From Hyphococcus sp. (GTDB taxonomy: Bacteria > Pseudomonadota > Alphaproteobacteria > Caulobacterales > Parvularculaceae), in assembly GCA_028285645.1 (NCBI GenBank), contig JANQOV010000143.1:1-60914 (forward strand): 60,914 bases of DNA, read 5' to 3'. Positions within the stretch are counted from its first letter, which is position 1; each line of letters opens with the position of its first letter. A program made the position numbers and the translations under genes. Below, piece after piece: positions 16,677 through 25,150 of this stretch. Under the pieces are notes generated by a model. That model saw only the letters and a program-made list of their open reading frames with translations, was not told the origin of the DNA and ran no database searches.

Positions 16677-18527
16677 CTACTGCTCTTCAATCCACGCCTC
16701 GACATTTTCTTCAAGAATAGCGAGCGGCACGGCGCCGTCCTTCAAAACCACGTCGTGAAATCCGCGAATGTCGAACCCGTCGCCAAGGGCCTCTTCCGCC
16801 CTGGCGCGCAGATCGAGGATTTTCATCATACCGATTTTATACGCAGTCGCCTGACCTGGCATTACCACGTAGCGCTCGATCGCCTTGACGCAGTCATATT
16901 CCGGGTTTGGCGTGTTGGTGACGAGATAATCAATCGCTTCCTCGCGGGTCCACTTTTTGTCGTGAAGGCCTGTATCGACGACGAGCCTTGCCGCGCGCCA
17001 GAGCTCCATGGCAAGACGCCCGAAATCGGAATAGGGATCCTCATAAAACCCCATCTCTTTTGGAATATATTCGGAATAAAGCCCCCAGCCTTCCGTATAG
17101 GCGGTCATACCGCCAAATTTCCGAAAACTCGGCACGTCTTCTAGTTCCTGCGCTATGGCAAGCTGCATGTGATGGCCTGGAACGCCCTCGTGATAAGCAA
17201 GCGCTTCCATTTGGTAAGTCGGCATTGCTTTGATGTCATAAAGATTGGCGTAATAGATACCCGGCCGTGATCCGTCAGGGGCAGGGCGCTGGTAAAACGC
17301 CTTGCCGGCTGATTTTTCACGAAACGCTTCGACGCGTTTGACGATCAGTTCCGCTTTCGGCTTGGTGTAGAACAGCTCATCAAGACGCTCGCGCATTACG
17401 TCAATAATTTCCGTTGCATCTTTCAGATAGGCCTCGCGCCCTTCATCCGTATCCGGATAGGAAAACTTGCCGTCGGGGTCTTCGCGCATATAAACAAAAA
17501 ACTCCTGCAGCGTGCCTGAAAACCCGACGCTCTCCTTGATGGCGTTCATTTCGCCGTGAATGCGGTCAACTTCCGCAAGTCCAATCTCGTGGACTTCCTC
17601 GGCGCTCAACTCGGTGGTTGTCATGCGTTCCAGCTGCAACGCGTAATAGGTGTCGCCATCGGGCAACTTCCATGCGCCGTCATCGTTTGAAGCGGCTTGC
17701 TCTTGAAGCGTAAACATAGAGATCAAAGACTGGTACGCAGGTTTAACGTGGTTGATCAAAGCTGCGCGCCCGCGCGCCCTCAGGTCTTCCTTGATGGCCT
17801 TGTCCACATCGAGCGCATCGACTTTCTTTTCGAAATCAGCAAGCAAAGTTGAGCGCTCGTCGCTGTCGTCAAAAGGCGCGCCGGCGATGATGTTCTCTGC
17901 CGTAGCAATCATTTGCGGATACGCCCATTTCGGCGGGTAGATGCCGCGGGCGAATTGATCTTCGGCGTTTTGCTGGTGTTGGCCGAGATAAGCTTCAACG
18001 CCTTCAAGGCGTTTAATGTAGGCTTCCGCATCCTCAAGCGAACCGACACGGTGCTGGTTGATCATAAAGGCCGGAACGGAAGAATGTGGTCCGCGGAACT
18101 GGCTGAAATGATACCAGTGATCACGGAAGGGAAACGCTTTGTCAGCCTGCTCTGCCTGATATTTGTAAAGGCGATAAGACAGCTGCGCGGAAGGCTCTAG
18201 ATTATCAATCTGAAAACGGTTTTCCATTTCCGCCAGCGAGGCCATCCGCAAGGCATGGGTTTCGTTGCGAAACTCTGGAGAAACATCGTCCCATTTGTCA
18301 TAGTCGGTCTTGCGGCCTAGGAAGGTCTGATAGATGGGAGAGCGGGCGAGCTGATGTTCGAACTGTTCCTCGAACCACTGGTTGATGGCCTCTGTTTCAG
18401 ACTGCGCAGCCCTGCTGGTCTCTGCAGCGCTATCGCCGTTTCCCGCCGGTGCGCCGTTGCAGCCGACTGTCAACAATGCGGCCCCCGCGGCGCCGGCAAC
18501 CAGAACTTTCCGCAACGCAATAATCAT
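16677..18527 (-). CDS. DUF885 family lipoprotein, paralogue of 6554-8326
   Basis: The ATG at 18527 is preferred to the TTG at 18542 since GAAAGGGCTAAGG sits just upstream of it. The 616-residue product has a lipoprotein signal (GAALLTVGC, Cys near residue 23) and the DUF885 core with YHEGVPGHHMQLAIAQEL and YTEGWGLYSEYI, the likely metal site. It aligns by eye through most of its length with the other DUF885 protein of this window, including FYEDPYSDFGRLAMELWRAA. Compared with that copy it is lipid-anchored rather than soluble, so the two may act at different sites in the periplasm. Substrate unknown. Confidence 0.9.
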   Translation of the reverse strand: MIIALRKVLVAGAAGAALLTVGCNGAPAGNGDSAAETSRAAQSETEAINQWFEEQFEHQLARSPIYQTFLGRKTDYDKWDDVSPEFRNETHALRMASLAEMENRFQIDNLEPSAQLSYRLYKYQAEQADKAFPFRDHWYHFSQFRGPHSSVPAFMINQHRVGSLEDAEAYIKRLEGVEAYLGQHQQNAEDQFARGIYPPKWAYPQMIATAENIIAGAPFDDSDERSTLLADFEKKVDALDVDKAIKEDLRARGRAALINHVKPAYQSLISMFTLQEQAASNDDGAWKLPDGDTYYALQLERMTTTELSAEEVHEIGLAEVDRIHGEMNAIKESVGFSGTLQEFFVYMREDPDGKFSYPDTDEGREAYLKDATEIIDVMRERLDELFYTKPKAELIVKRVEAFREKSAGKAFYQRPAPDGSRPGIYYANLYDIKAMPTYQMEALAYHEGVPGHHMQLAIAQELEDVPSFRKFGGMTAYTEGWGLYSEYIPKEMGFYEDPYSDFGRLAMELWRAARLVVDTGLHDKKWTREEAIDYLVTNTPNPEYDCVKAIERYVVMPGQATAYKIGMMKILDLRARAEEALGDGFDIRGFHDVVLKDGAVPLAILEENVEAWIEEQ

Positions 18528-18842
18528 CCTTAGCCCTTTCAATCATCTGTCTAGCGCATCTAGATTTCCTGCATGTTGCAGCAATGCGCGGTGAATCTGG
18601 GGCAAGCTCTAGGTGATAAGCGATCTTGCGGCAAGATTGACCGCGGCTGTTTCGCACCGCGGGCAAATGGTCTAGTGTGCTGCGCACCTAACGGCCAGTG
18701 CGCAGCATTTCCGACGTTGGCGAGTTGAACACCGGCGGCTGAACCAACTTCGGATCGGCCGCGCGGCGTTTTTCAGGGAGGAAACGCCGCTTTAGAGCGC
18801 CGCCGCATCCAGGGGGACCGGTGCGGCGGCGCTTCCTTCAGA
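18528..18842. other. Intergenic stretch with one GC-rich inverted repeat
   Basis: About 315 bp between the DUF885 lipoprotein start and the 3-prime end of the next minus-strand gene. Apart from the inverted repeat at 18797-18832 I see no gene, operator or RNA here. It should contain the promoter of the DUF885 gene. Confidence 0.5.
18797..18832. repeat. Perfect 11 bp GC-rich inverted repeat, possible terminator
   Basis: GCGCCGCCGCA and TGCGGCGGCGC flank a 14-base loop, 11 bp beyond the stop of the minus-strand Sel1-like lipoprotein gene. Position fits a transcription end, but there is no U-run on either side. Confidence 0.5.
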
Positions 18843-19556
18843 TCACTTCGCTAATCGAGGACGGCGTCGTTCCCGACCAATTGATCCAGCGTCGGGCCGA
18901 CCGCTTGCGCGCTCGCCGCGCTGCGCTGCCGGGGGTGTAAAAGAAGCAAGCGTGATTTCCTCAAAATTTGCGGCAAAGGCTTCCGCTGCTCGCTTCTGGT
19001 CGGCTGTGAGCCTCGCGTGAATGTGGCTGAGGATCGGCGGCGTGATGTTTTGCAGACCGAAAAGCTCCCGCTGCGCGTTTTCCTCATAAACGAGCGCCCA
19101 TCCCAAGGCGGCAGCGGGATCAGCAGTCGTACGCGCTTGTCTATCCGCGCCGCTCAATAGTATCGCAAGATCTTTTTGCGCGCGCGCATTCCCGGCCCAA
19201 GCGGCGCGCTCCAGCCAGAGCGCGGCTTCCTTTTGAAAGAGTGCGGTTTCCGGATCGTTTTCGCCCGTCATGGTTTTGAGGCATGCGCCGAGCTCATACT
19301 GCGCCACGTCATAACCTACGCCGAAGCTCGCGATGACGCGATACATTGGCGCCGCGGCTGCGCATCCTTTTTCCGCCTGCAAATTGCGGGCGTGATCGAG
19401 CAGCCTTTGAGGCTGATAAAGGGCGGCATTTGGGGTGCGATCGCCCTTGGCTCCTGGTTTACCGGACGCGCATGCGGCGGCGCTGATAGCTACAAAGAAA
19501 AGACAAGCGAGACGGACGGGCGTGATTGGCGTTGTCGGCGTGAAAAGTGTTGTCAT
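18843..19556 (-). CDS. Lipoprotein with Sel1-like repeat region, unknown function
   Basis: Start placed at the ATG at 19556, preceded by AAAAGGGAACG, which opens a lipoprotein signal peptide ending ISAAAC (Cys near residue 29). The 237-residue mature protein has helical, Ala-rich segments such as YDVAQYELGACL and LWLERAAWAGNARAQKDLAILL, which look like degenerate Sel1/TPR-like repeats used for protein contacts. The C-terminal 30 residues are basic and of low complexity (RGERASGRPDAG ... RERRRPRLAK). No close family recognised. Faces the divergent small Arg/Asp-repeat gene 200 bp away. Confidence 0.75.
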   Translation of the reverse strand: MTTLFTPTTPITPVRLACLFFVAISAAACASGKPGAKGDRTPNAALYQPQRLLDHARNLQAEKGCAAAAPMYRVIASFGVGYDVAQYELGACLKTMTGENDPETALFQKEAALWLERAAWAGNARAQKDLAILLSGADRQARTTADPAAALGWALVYEENAQRELFGLQNITPPILSHIHARLTADQKRAAEAFAANFEEITLASFTPPAAQRGERASGRPDAGSIGRERRRPRLAK

Positions 19557-19756
19557 GGAGCGTTCCCTTTTAACGCGACCGCCTTGTTCGGGTTCGGCTG
19601 GCGGCGTTCGAAGTGACAACGTTCAAACTGACCAAATCCGTCGAAAAAATTTTTGGGCGCCGACCGACGGGAGTTTTCCCGCCCATACGTTCCATGATCG
19701 GCAGTGGGGAAATGCGTCGGCGGGATCGCGGGCGTTAGCAGAGATTGGAGAGAAAT

Positions 19757-20155
19757 ATGCGTATGAGTATTTATTCGTGGGCGGCGGGGATATCAGGATT
19801 ATTTGCCGTTGGCTGCGTAGCGGCGCCTGCGCCAGCTTATGCAGGCGGCTGGCAATTTCATCCGGAGCGATGCCCTGATCTTGTCGAAGATGTTCGCGAC
19901 CGGCGCGAGAGCCGCCGCGACGAGCGTTATGATCGCGGGCCGCGCGATGTCATCGAAGACAGGCGCGATCGACGCGAAAGCCGGCGCGACGAAAGCGTCA
20001 CCGTTTGCCCGGCAAGCGCCTGGGTATGGCACGGCGATCGCGGAGCAAGGCGAGCTGCCCGACCGGTTGCTTCAACGGTCTACTACAATCCGTACAAGAA
20101 TTATTACTACCGTTACGGACCCAATAGAAAACAAATCCGTATCGTTGTTCGGTAG
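19757..20155 (+). CDS. Small exported protein with duplicated Arg/Asp-rich segment
   Basis: The ATG at 19757 follows GGAGAGAA. The 132-residue product has a signal peptide ending APAYAGG and then a highly charged region in which DRRESRRDE occurs twice, about 20 residues apart (VRDRRESRRDERYD and DRRDRRESRRDESV). Two Cys flank the repeat (ERCPDL and VTVCPAS) and could form a disulfide. The tail is Tyr-rich and basic (YNPYKNYYYRYGPNRK). A hypothetical protein; exported nucleic-acid or polysaccharide binding is conceivable from the charge, but nothing proves it. It ends 51 bp before an intrinsic terminator. Confidence 0.65.
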   Translation: MRMSIYSWAAGISGLFAVGCVAAPAPAYAGGWQFHPERCPDLVEDVRDRRESRRDERYDRGPRDVIEDRRDRRESRRDESVTVCPASAWVWHGDRGARRAARPVASTVYYNPYKNYYYRYGPNRKQIRIVVR

Positions 20156-20206
20156 CGTTTTCCGGCGTCGCCGCGCCCTTCAGTTCCTCCCAGGCGGCGT
20201 CATCTT

Positions 20207-20241
20207 GCGCGAGAAGCTCCCCCGGCTTCTCGCGCTTTTTG
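20207..20241 (+). terminator. Intrinsic terminator
   Basis: An 11 bp perfect stem, GCGCGAGAAGC paired with GCTTCTCGCGC around a 7-base loop, followed at once by TTTTTGTT. It closes the small Arg/Asp-repeat gene transcript. Confidence 0.93.
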
Positions 20242-20326
20242 TTATCGCTCCAAAAAAGCATCAACTCGATTTCCCTGGACAAAGTTGCTAGATTGCCTTT
20301 TGACGATCATTGGAACGGGGTGAACC

Positions 20327-21307
20327 ATGAGACATTCACAACGGATTGCACTATTCTTCGCCAGCTTGTTTGTTGTTTGCGCGCCAGCCAAGGCGGCAAA
20401 GGAAATCGAAGGCGCCAGCGATCATCCGCTGGTAGGGCGTTATGAAGGCTCGATCATCACTTATCAGGAAGTGAAGGGGTATGAGGAAACCTACATGCCG
20501 CGGGAAGCGCTGCCATTCGACCAGCGCGACAACCCTCAGGGATCAGCAGTTTCGCTGTCCGGCAAGCTAACCTCCATCAAATATCAAGGCCCCGCCGACC
20601 GGTCTGCGCTTGAGGTGGTTCGCAATTATCAGCAGGCGTTGGAAGCGAACGGTTTTTCAACGGTGTTTTTCTGCCGCGAAGAAGCATGCGGGTATAATTC
20701 GGGTTTTTGGGAAGCAGCGCGCGGCGATATTGGTCTGCCTAGCAACTGGAATACGAATACTTATGCATTGATGAAGCTTGACCGGCCGACGGAAGGCAAT
20801 GTCTGGGTCAGCGTGTTTGCGGTGGAGCAACGAGCCTATCGTGATCGTCCATTGACGCCGCATGTCGCGCTGCGCGTGCTTGAAGAAAAACCGATCGAGA
20901 CAGGCAAGATCACGCTGGTGAAGGCCGACAAGTTAGCGGAAGCAATTGGCGTTGACGGTCGGGTCGCGCTTTACGGTATTGAATTCGATCACGACAGCGA
21001 TGTGGTCAAGCCGTCTTCAGATGCGCAAATTGCAGAAATTGCGGCTTACTTAAAAAATAATCCGTCAGCGAATGTTCTCGTGGTCGGGCACACGGATACG
21101 ACCGGCGCCTTTGACTACAATCGCGGCTTGTCTGAGCGTCGCGCTGCGGCGGTGGTCAGCAATCTCACGGGCGGCCACGGCATTGCCGGCGATCGCTTAT
21201 TCGCTGTCGGCGTCGGGCCGGCCTCGCCTATCGCCACTAACCGGACGGAAGAAGGCCGGGCGCGTAATCGCAGAGTGGAGGTGGTTGAACTCCCGGCCGC
21301 AGAATAA
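20327..21307 (+). CDS. OmpA family outer membrane protein with DUF4892-like N-terminus
   Basis: A 326-residue exported protein with a signal peptide cleaving near VCAPAKAAKE. The N-terminal two-thirds (ALPFDQRDNPQ ... VRNYQQALEANGFSTVFFC) resembles the DUF4892 type of domain; the final 110 residues are an OmpA/MotB peptidoglycan-binding domain with LYGIEFDHDSDVVKPSSDAQ, VVGHTDTTGAFDYNRGLSERRA and the terminal TEEGRARNRRVEVVE. It should tether the outer membrane or a periplasmic complex to peptidoglycan. Its own terminator lies upstream, so it is transcribed separately from the small gene before it. Confidence 0.9.
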   Translation: MRHSQRIALFFASLFVVCAPAKAAKEIEGASDHPLVGRYEGSIITYQEVKGYEETYMPREALPFDQRDNPQGSAVSLSGKLTSIKYQGPADRSALEVVRNYQQALEANGFSTVFFCREEACGYNSGFWEAARGDIGLPSNWNTNTYALMKLDRPTEGNVWVSVFAVEQRAYRDRPLTPHVALRVLEEKPIETGKITLVKADKLAEAIGVDGRVALYGIEFDHDSDVVKPSSDAQIAEIAAYLKNNPSANVLVVGHTDTTGAFDYNRGLSERRAAAVVSNLTGGHGIAGDRLFAVGVGPASPIATNRTEEGRARNRRVEVVELPAAE

Positions 21308-21408
21308 GAAGCGACCGCAAATCCTGAATTTGCCGCGCCGGATGGCCGAATCTCGCCTTGATGGAGACCGTCGGATTGACTACCATGTTCGACGAGGGGA
21401 GGGGTGTT

Positions 21409-22869
21409 GTGAGGGTAATACATTCCAAAACTCGGGCCTTCGTTCCCCGCACGCTTGCAGCGGCGGGCGCAGCGACGATTGCGCTTGCAAGCGCTGCAAT
21501 GATCGCCGGCGCCAGCGCCCAATCCGACCAGGATCTTGAGGCTCAAGAAGAGCTAACCCTGCAAGAAAAAACGACGCGCGCTTTGCAACGAATTCTGCAA
21601 GGCGGCGCCGTGCAGCAGCAACCGGTTTTGCAACCACGTAATGTTCCCGATCTGCAACGGATTGATCCGCGTTTTGAAGCCGTGCGGCCGCGCGAGGAGG
21701 ATGTCAGCGACGATACTGTTGTTATTCAGTTCGACGCCATCAACGACGATCCGATTGCCGGCGGCGTCGCTTTGACGGATCAGTACAGCCAGTCCCATGG
21801 CGTAACATTTGGCCGCGGCGCCACCATTGAGACCTGTCGCCAGGTTGTGTTCGATACGCGTGCTGTGACAACAAATGTTGCGCCGAGCCCTTGCGCATAT
21901 CCAAGCGCTGCGAGCGGCCAAAATGTTGCGCATTATGATTTGCGCGGCGGACAAGCGCTCCGGTTAGACTTCGACCGCGCGATCGCCGGCGTCTCGGTCA
22001 AGGTCAACCCAACCGGCGGTGTGCTCGACGAGCCATTTCAGATGCGGCTGACGGGGTTTGACGCCGACGGTAATCGGGTTGCATCGGCGAACCTCGATTT
22101 CATCTGGCGCCAGGACGCATTTTCGTGGCCGACAACAGCGTTCCTTCAGTCGGAAGAAGAACTCCGCATGACGCGGATCACAATGGAAATGCGCCGGCCG
22201 CAACGAGCAAACCAGTCCGTGCGTTTCCTGTTTGATGATTTAACCTTGCAATATGCGCCGCCAGCGCCGAACCCGGTGATTGGCGCGCTTGGCGAGCAGC
22301 AAGCCCCGCCAAGGATCGCAAATCCGCAGATCGTCCAGTCGCCGGAAGATAGAGACGTGCAGGAAGAGCTGCGCCTTTATCCGGCGGCGACCCGCATTCG
22401 CACCGTGATCGATTGGCCTGTGGCGGAACAAAACCTCGGAAAACAAAAGGAAATTGGACTGCTGCCGGCGGCGCTCAACGACCAGCGCGCGATTGACGTG
22501 CCGGAACTGCCGGTTCTTTTGCCGTCGCGTGCTGACGCCGGAACGCTTTCGGTTGCAGGGCAGCGCGACGCGTTTCACGCGGATTTTGACCGTGATGGGC
22601 GCGGATATTCGATTTACGGAACACGGGTTCTGACCCGCGTGGAAAAATCGACAGGCGCAGCAACGCCGGCGCGAAATCTTAAGATCATCGAAGCTGAATT
22701 CGGGCTTACCGCGACATTTTCCTTGTACGGCGCATCCTATATGCTGACGCAATACTGCCTGAATGATGATCCGGATGAGGACGCCGACTGTTATAATCGC
22801 GATCTTCTCGGGGATGTTGCGATTGAAATGGTTGTCGCGATCGGCGCTGCCGGGGAGCGCAGGCCATGA
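21409..22869 (+). CDS. Exported protein of unknown function, coupled to M23 lipoprotein
   Basis: I place the start at GTG 21409, since GAGGGGAGGGG precedes it and a clean signal peptide then begins (VRVIHSKTRAFVPRTLAAAG ... GASAQ). The 486-residue protein has a Glu/Gln-rich helical region just after the signal (DLEAQEELTLQEKTTRALQRIL), then a beta-rich domain (VIQFDAINDDPIAGGVALTDQYS and GVTFGRGATIETC) resembling the extracellular domains that precede PEP-CTERM tails, but with no such tail here. The stop overlaps the start of the M23 lipoprotein by four bases (ATGA), so both should be made together. No family assigned. Confidence 0.75.
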   Translation: MRVIHSKTRAFVPRTLAAAGAATIALASAAMIAGASAQSDQDLEAQEELTLQEKTTRALQRILQGGAVQQQPVLQPRNVPDLQRIDPRFEAVRPREEDVSDDTVVIQFDAINDDPIAGGVALTDQYSQSHGVTFGRGATIETCRQVVFDTRAVTTNVAPSPCAYPSAASGQNVAHYDLRGGQALRLDFDRAIAGVSVKVNPTGGVLDEPFQMRLTGFDADGNRVASANLDFIWRQDAFSWPTTAFLQSEEELRMTRITMEMRRPQRANQSVRFLFDDLTLQYAPPAPNPVIGALGEQQAPPRIANPQIVQSPEDRDVQEELRLYPAATRIRTVIDWPVAEQNLGKQKEIGLLPAALNDQRAIDVPELPVLLPSRADAGTLSVAGQRDAFHADFDRDGRGYSIYGTRVLTRVEKSTGAATPARNLKIIEAEFGLTATFSLYGASYMLTQYCLNDDPDEDADCYNRDLLGDVAIEMVVAIGAAGERRP

Positions 22870-23837
22870 TGAAGATGGGAGAGATCAGAAATGGTTTACT
22901 GGCGTCAGCAATGATCGCGCTGCTGGCGGCCGGTTGTGGACGCGACTTGCCCAGCGAGGGGCCTTCCAGTGGCGGATCAAGCGGAGGGGCGCCTGCGCCC
23001 GAACCGCAGCCTGATCCTGATCCCGAACCGGCGCCGCCTGACCCTACGCCCCCTGAACCCGCGCCGCCCGCCGCACCAAGCCTGCCGCATAATCCCCCAG
23101 GCGTCTTGCTGCGGCTGCAGCCTGGCGATCAAGGCACGGCCCGCCATCGCGGCTTAACCGGCGTGACGGACCCGTCCGTTGTGGCGCCGCTGATGCGCTT
23201 TCCAATCGAAAGCGGGCCGGCGTTTTTGAATTCGCAAATCTTCATGTTTGGCGGCGGCGGCTACAATGCCGGCGGCGGCGAAGTCTACAACAACCCTAAT
23301 GCCGGCCAGGAAAATGACGCGCGGAATTTTGATTATCCTTGGTTTGATAATTTCTGCGAAGTTCGCAACGGTGGCAACGGTCTGTGCGCCGCCGGTTCTG
23401 GTCATCACGGACAGGATATCCGACCGGCGACCTGCGATAATGGCGAGTTCATGGCGGTGGCGACGGAAGACGGCTTCGTCCGCCGCATCGGTCAGACGCA
23501 TCTTGTTGAAATCTTTGGGGATAGCGGGCTGGTCTACAAATATCTGCATATTGACCGGCCCTTACCCGCGGGCATCGTCAAAAATGCGCGGGTGACCAAA
23601 GGCCAGCCGATCGGAAAAGTCTCGAACAAAACCGGCGCAACTTCGCGGTCAACGACGGTGCATTTGCATTTTGAAATCTGGCACGGCACCGCCGACGGGT
23701 TCGTCAATACTGGCGCAGGGCCGCTGCCGCCCTATACGAGCCTTGTTGAAAGCTATCTCGATCTGATCGACGACAATCCCGATCAGTTCGATCCGGTGGC
23801 GCAGCCCGCTAATGTGAGCGAGTGCCGCACGCCATAA
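22866..23837 (+). CDS. M23 family peptidase lipoprotein
   Basis: A 323-residue lipoprotein: signal ending LLAAGC (Cys near residue 24), a long Pro/Glu/Asp spacer (residues 40-75, repeated PEP/PDP units), then a lysostaphin-type M23 domain. Metal ligands are visible as HHGQD near residue 180 and HLHFE near residue 265, so the site looks intact. M23 enzymes cut peptidoglycan cross-bridges or act as scaffolds for amidases. The proline spacer would let the domain reach the cell wall from the outer membrane. Translationally coupled to the upstream exported protein. Intrinsic terminator directly after the stop. Confidence 0.88.
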   Translation: MMKMGEIRNGLLASAMIALLAAGCGRDLPSEGPSSGGSSGGAPAPEPQPDPDPEPAPPDPTPPEPAPPAAPSLPHNPPGVLLRLQPGDQGTARHRGLTGVTDPSVVAPLMRFPIESGPAFLNSQIFMFGGGGYNAGGGEVYNNPNAGQENDARNFDYPWFDNFCEVRNGGNGLCAAGSGHHGQDIRPATCDNGEFMAVATEDGFVRRIGQTHLVEIFGDSGLVYKYLHIDRPLPAGIVKNARVTKGQPIGKVSNKTGATSRSTTVHLHFEIWHGTADGFVNTGAGPLPPYTSLVESYLDLIDDNPDQFDPVAQPANVSECRTP

Positions 23838-23870
23838 AAAAACGCCTGCGACCGGGGCCGCAGGCGTTTT
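23837..23870. terminator. Intrinsic terminator after the M23 lipoprotein
   Basis: AAAACGCCTGCG pairs with CGCAGGCGTTTT around an 8-base loop; A-run before and T-run after make it usable from both strands. It separates the M23 gene from the convergent PEP-CTERM gene. Confidence 0.92.
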
Positions 23871-23891
23871 CGAACTGGATTCAATCGGTCT

Positions 23892-24569
23892 CTATGCGGC
23901 GCGTTTGCGTTTCCGCGCAATCAGACTGCCAAGGCCGAGGCCGGTAAGAAGCAGCGGCAGCGCTGCCGGTACCGGTATCTCCGGAGCGTCAAACCGCAGA
24001 TCGTCAATCGCGCCGGAGCTTGAGAAAGCAACGGTCATTCGCTTGACTCCTGCGATATTTAAAAACGCTGTGAAGAATTCATTATCGTCAGTGACCAACG
24101 GGCCATTGGTCAAGGAAATGATCAACGCGTCATTCACATCAAAAAAGTCTAAAGTCACCGATTCCCTGTTGTTGACGTCGAAGATGTTCATATCCAACAC
24201 GGTAACGACGGTATCAAACAGGAACTGCAGTGATCCGCCCCGAGCATCATCGTCTGGATCGGAAGCATCGCCGTCTTCGGAAATGATCAGAAGGTTTCCG
24301 GCGTCAAGCATCTCGTTTGGCGCCGTAAACGGGTTGTCGAATGGCCCTGCCAGATCGTTGTCGCTGCCTGTCGGGTTATTCGAGTCAAACACCATCGCAG
24401 CATTACCGCCGGGATTGGAGTTGCTCGCACCAGATATGGAAACGCCCGTAAATTGATTGCTGACAAGATCACCCGCCGACAGGCTATTGAAGTCGATGGT
24501 GATCGGCGCCGCCGATGCTGCGCTAAACAGCGCTGCTACGCCCGCCGCTAATGATACTATCCTACGCAT
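23892..24569 (-). CDS. VPLPA/PEP-CTERM sorting-domain exported protein
   Basis: The ATG at 24569 follows GGGGA and opens a signal peptide (MRRIVSLAAGVAALFSAASA). The 225-residue protein ends with the exosortase-type tail: a Pro-containing signature (EIPVPAALP), a hydrophobic helix (LLLTGLGLGSLI) and a basic end (ARKRKRAA). Such proteins are recognised by an exosortase and moved to the cell surface or biofilm matrix. The body is Asp/Asn-rich (FDSNNPTGSDNDLAGP, EDGDASDPDDDARG), as in calcium- or matrix-binding proteins. No exosortase gene is in the window. Confidence 0.85.
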   Translation of the reverse strand: MRRIVSLAAGVAALFSAASAAPITIDFNSLSAGDLVSNQFTGVSISGASNSNPGGNAAMVFDSNNPTGSDNDLAGPFDNPFTAPNEMLDAGNLLIISEDGDASDPDDDARGGSLQFLFDTVVTVLDMNIFDVNNRESVTLDFFDVNDALIISLTNGPLVTDDNEFFTAFLNIAGVKRMTVAFSSSGAIDDLRFDAPEIPVPAALPLLLTGLGLGSLIARKRKRAA

Positions 24570-24698
24570 ATTGATCCCCAACACAGTCTAAAAATCGCAG
24601 CAAACTCTTGCTGTTGAACCGCCCCAACACTAATTTGGTTACGCAAGTTTAATGTGTTGTCAAATAGGCGCCCGTTGTGGTGGCGCCAATCGAATAAA

Positions 24699-25109
24699 AT
24701 GCACCAGATAGACGAAAAACAGGTACAAAAACCGGCTCCGCCAACTTTTGGCGACGCGCGCAAGCTGCAAAAAGGCCCACGCCGCAACCTGCTTGCAAAC
24801 GCCGTCGCGAATACAGCGCTCGGCGTTTTATGGGTGTACAAGCGCACGCTATCGCCGGTGTTTTATTTTTTTGGCGCTCGATGCCGGCACTATCCAACAT
24901 GCTCCGACTATGCAGCCGAGGCGTTCTCCACGCACAATCCGTGGGTTGCGTTCTGGCTTACGTTGTCGCGCCTTTCCCGCTGTCATCCCTTCGGCAGTCA
25001 CGGGATCGATCCCGTACCGGCGACTATCCCCAAAGCCGGCTGGCGCTTTTGGCGGCTGGGCGACTGGGCGTGGACCGAGCGAGGCGCTGAAAAACAAACA
25101 CGCCGTTAA
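24699..25109 (+). CDS. yidD: Membrane protein insertion efficiency factor YidD
   Basis: The ATG at 24699 gives a 136-residue protein and avoids a 15-residue N-terminal extension with no support. The YidD core is clear: YKRTLSPVFYFFGARCRHYPTCSDYAAEAF and LTLSRLSRCHPFGSHGIDPVP, with the conserved Cys residues. YidD assists YidC-dependent insertion of inner-membrane proteins. It usually neighbours rnpA and yidC; here it stands apart from them, ahead of a DUF3137 gene. Confidence 0.92.
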   Translation: MHQIDEKQVQKPAPPTFGDARKLQKGPRRNLLANAVANTALGVLWVYKRTLSPVFYFFGARCRHYPTCSDYAAEAFSTHNPWVAFWLTLSRLSRCHPFGSHGIDPVPATIPKAGWRFWRLGDWAWTERGAEKQTRR

Positions 25110-25150
25110 CGTGTCTGCGCGAAGGTGATTGCCTTTAAGGGGCGAGCGCG

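Noticed and set aside
22240..22752. 170-codon minus-strand frame
   Set aside because: Antisense to the coupled exported protein; Arg-rich translation without family features.
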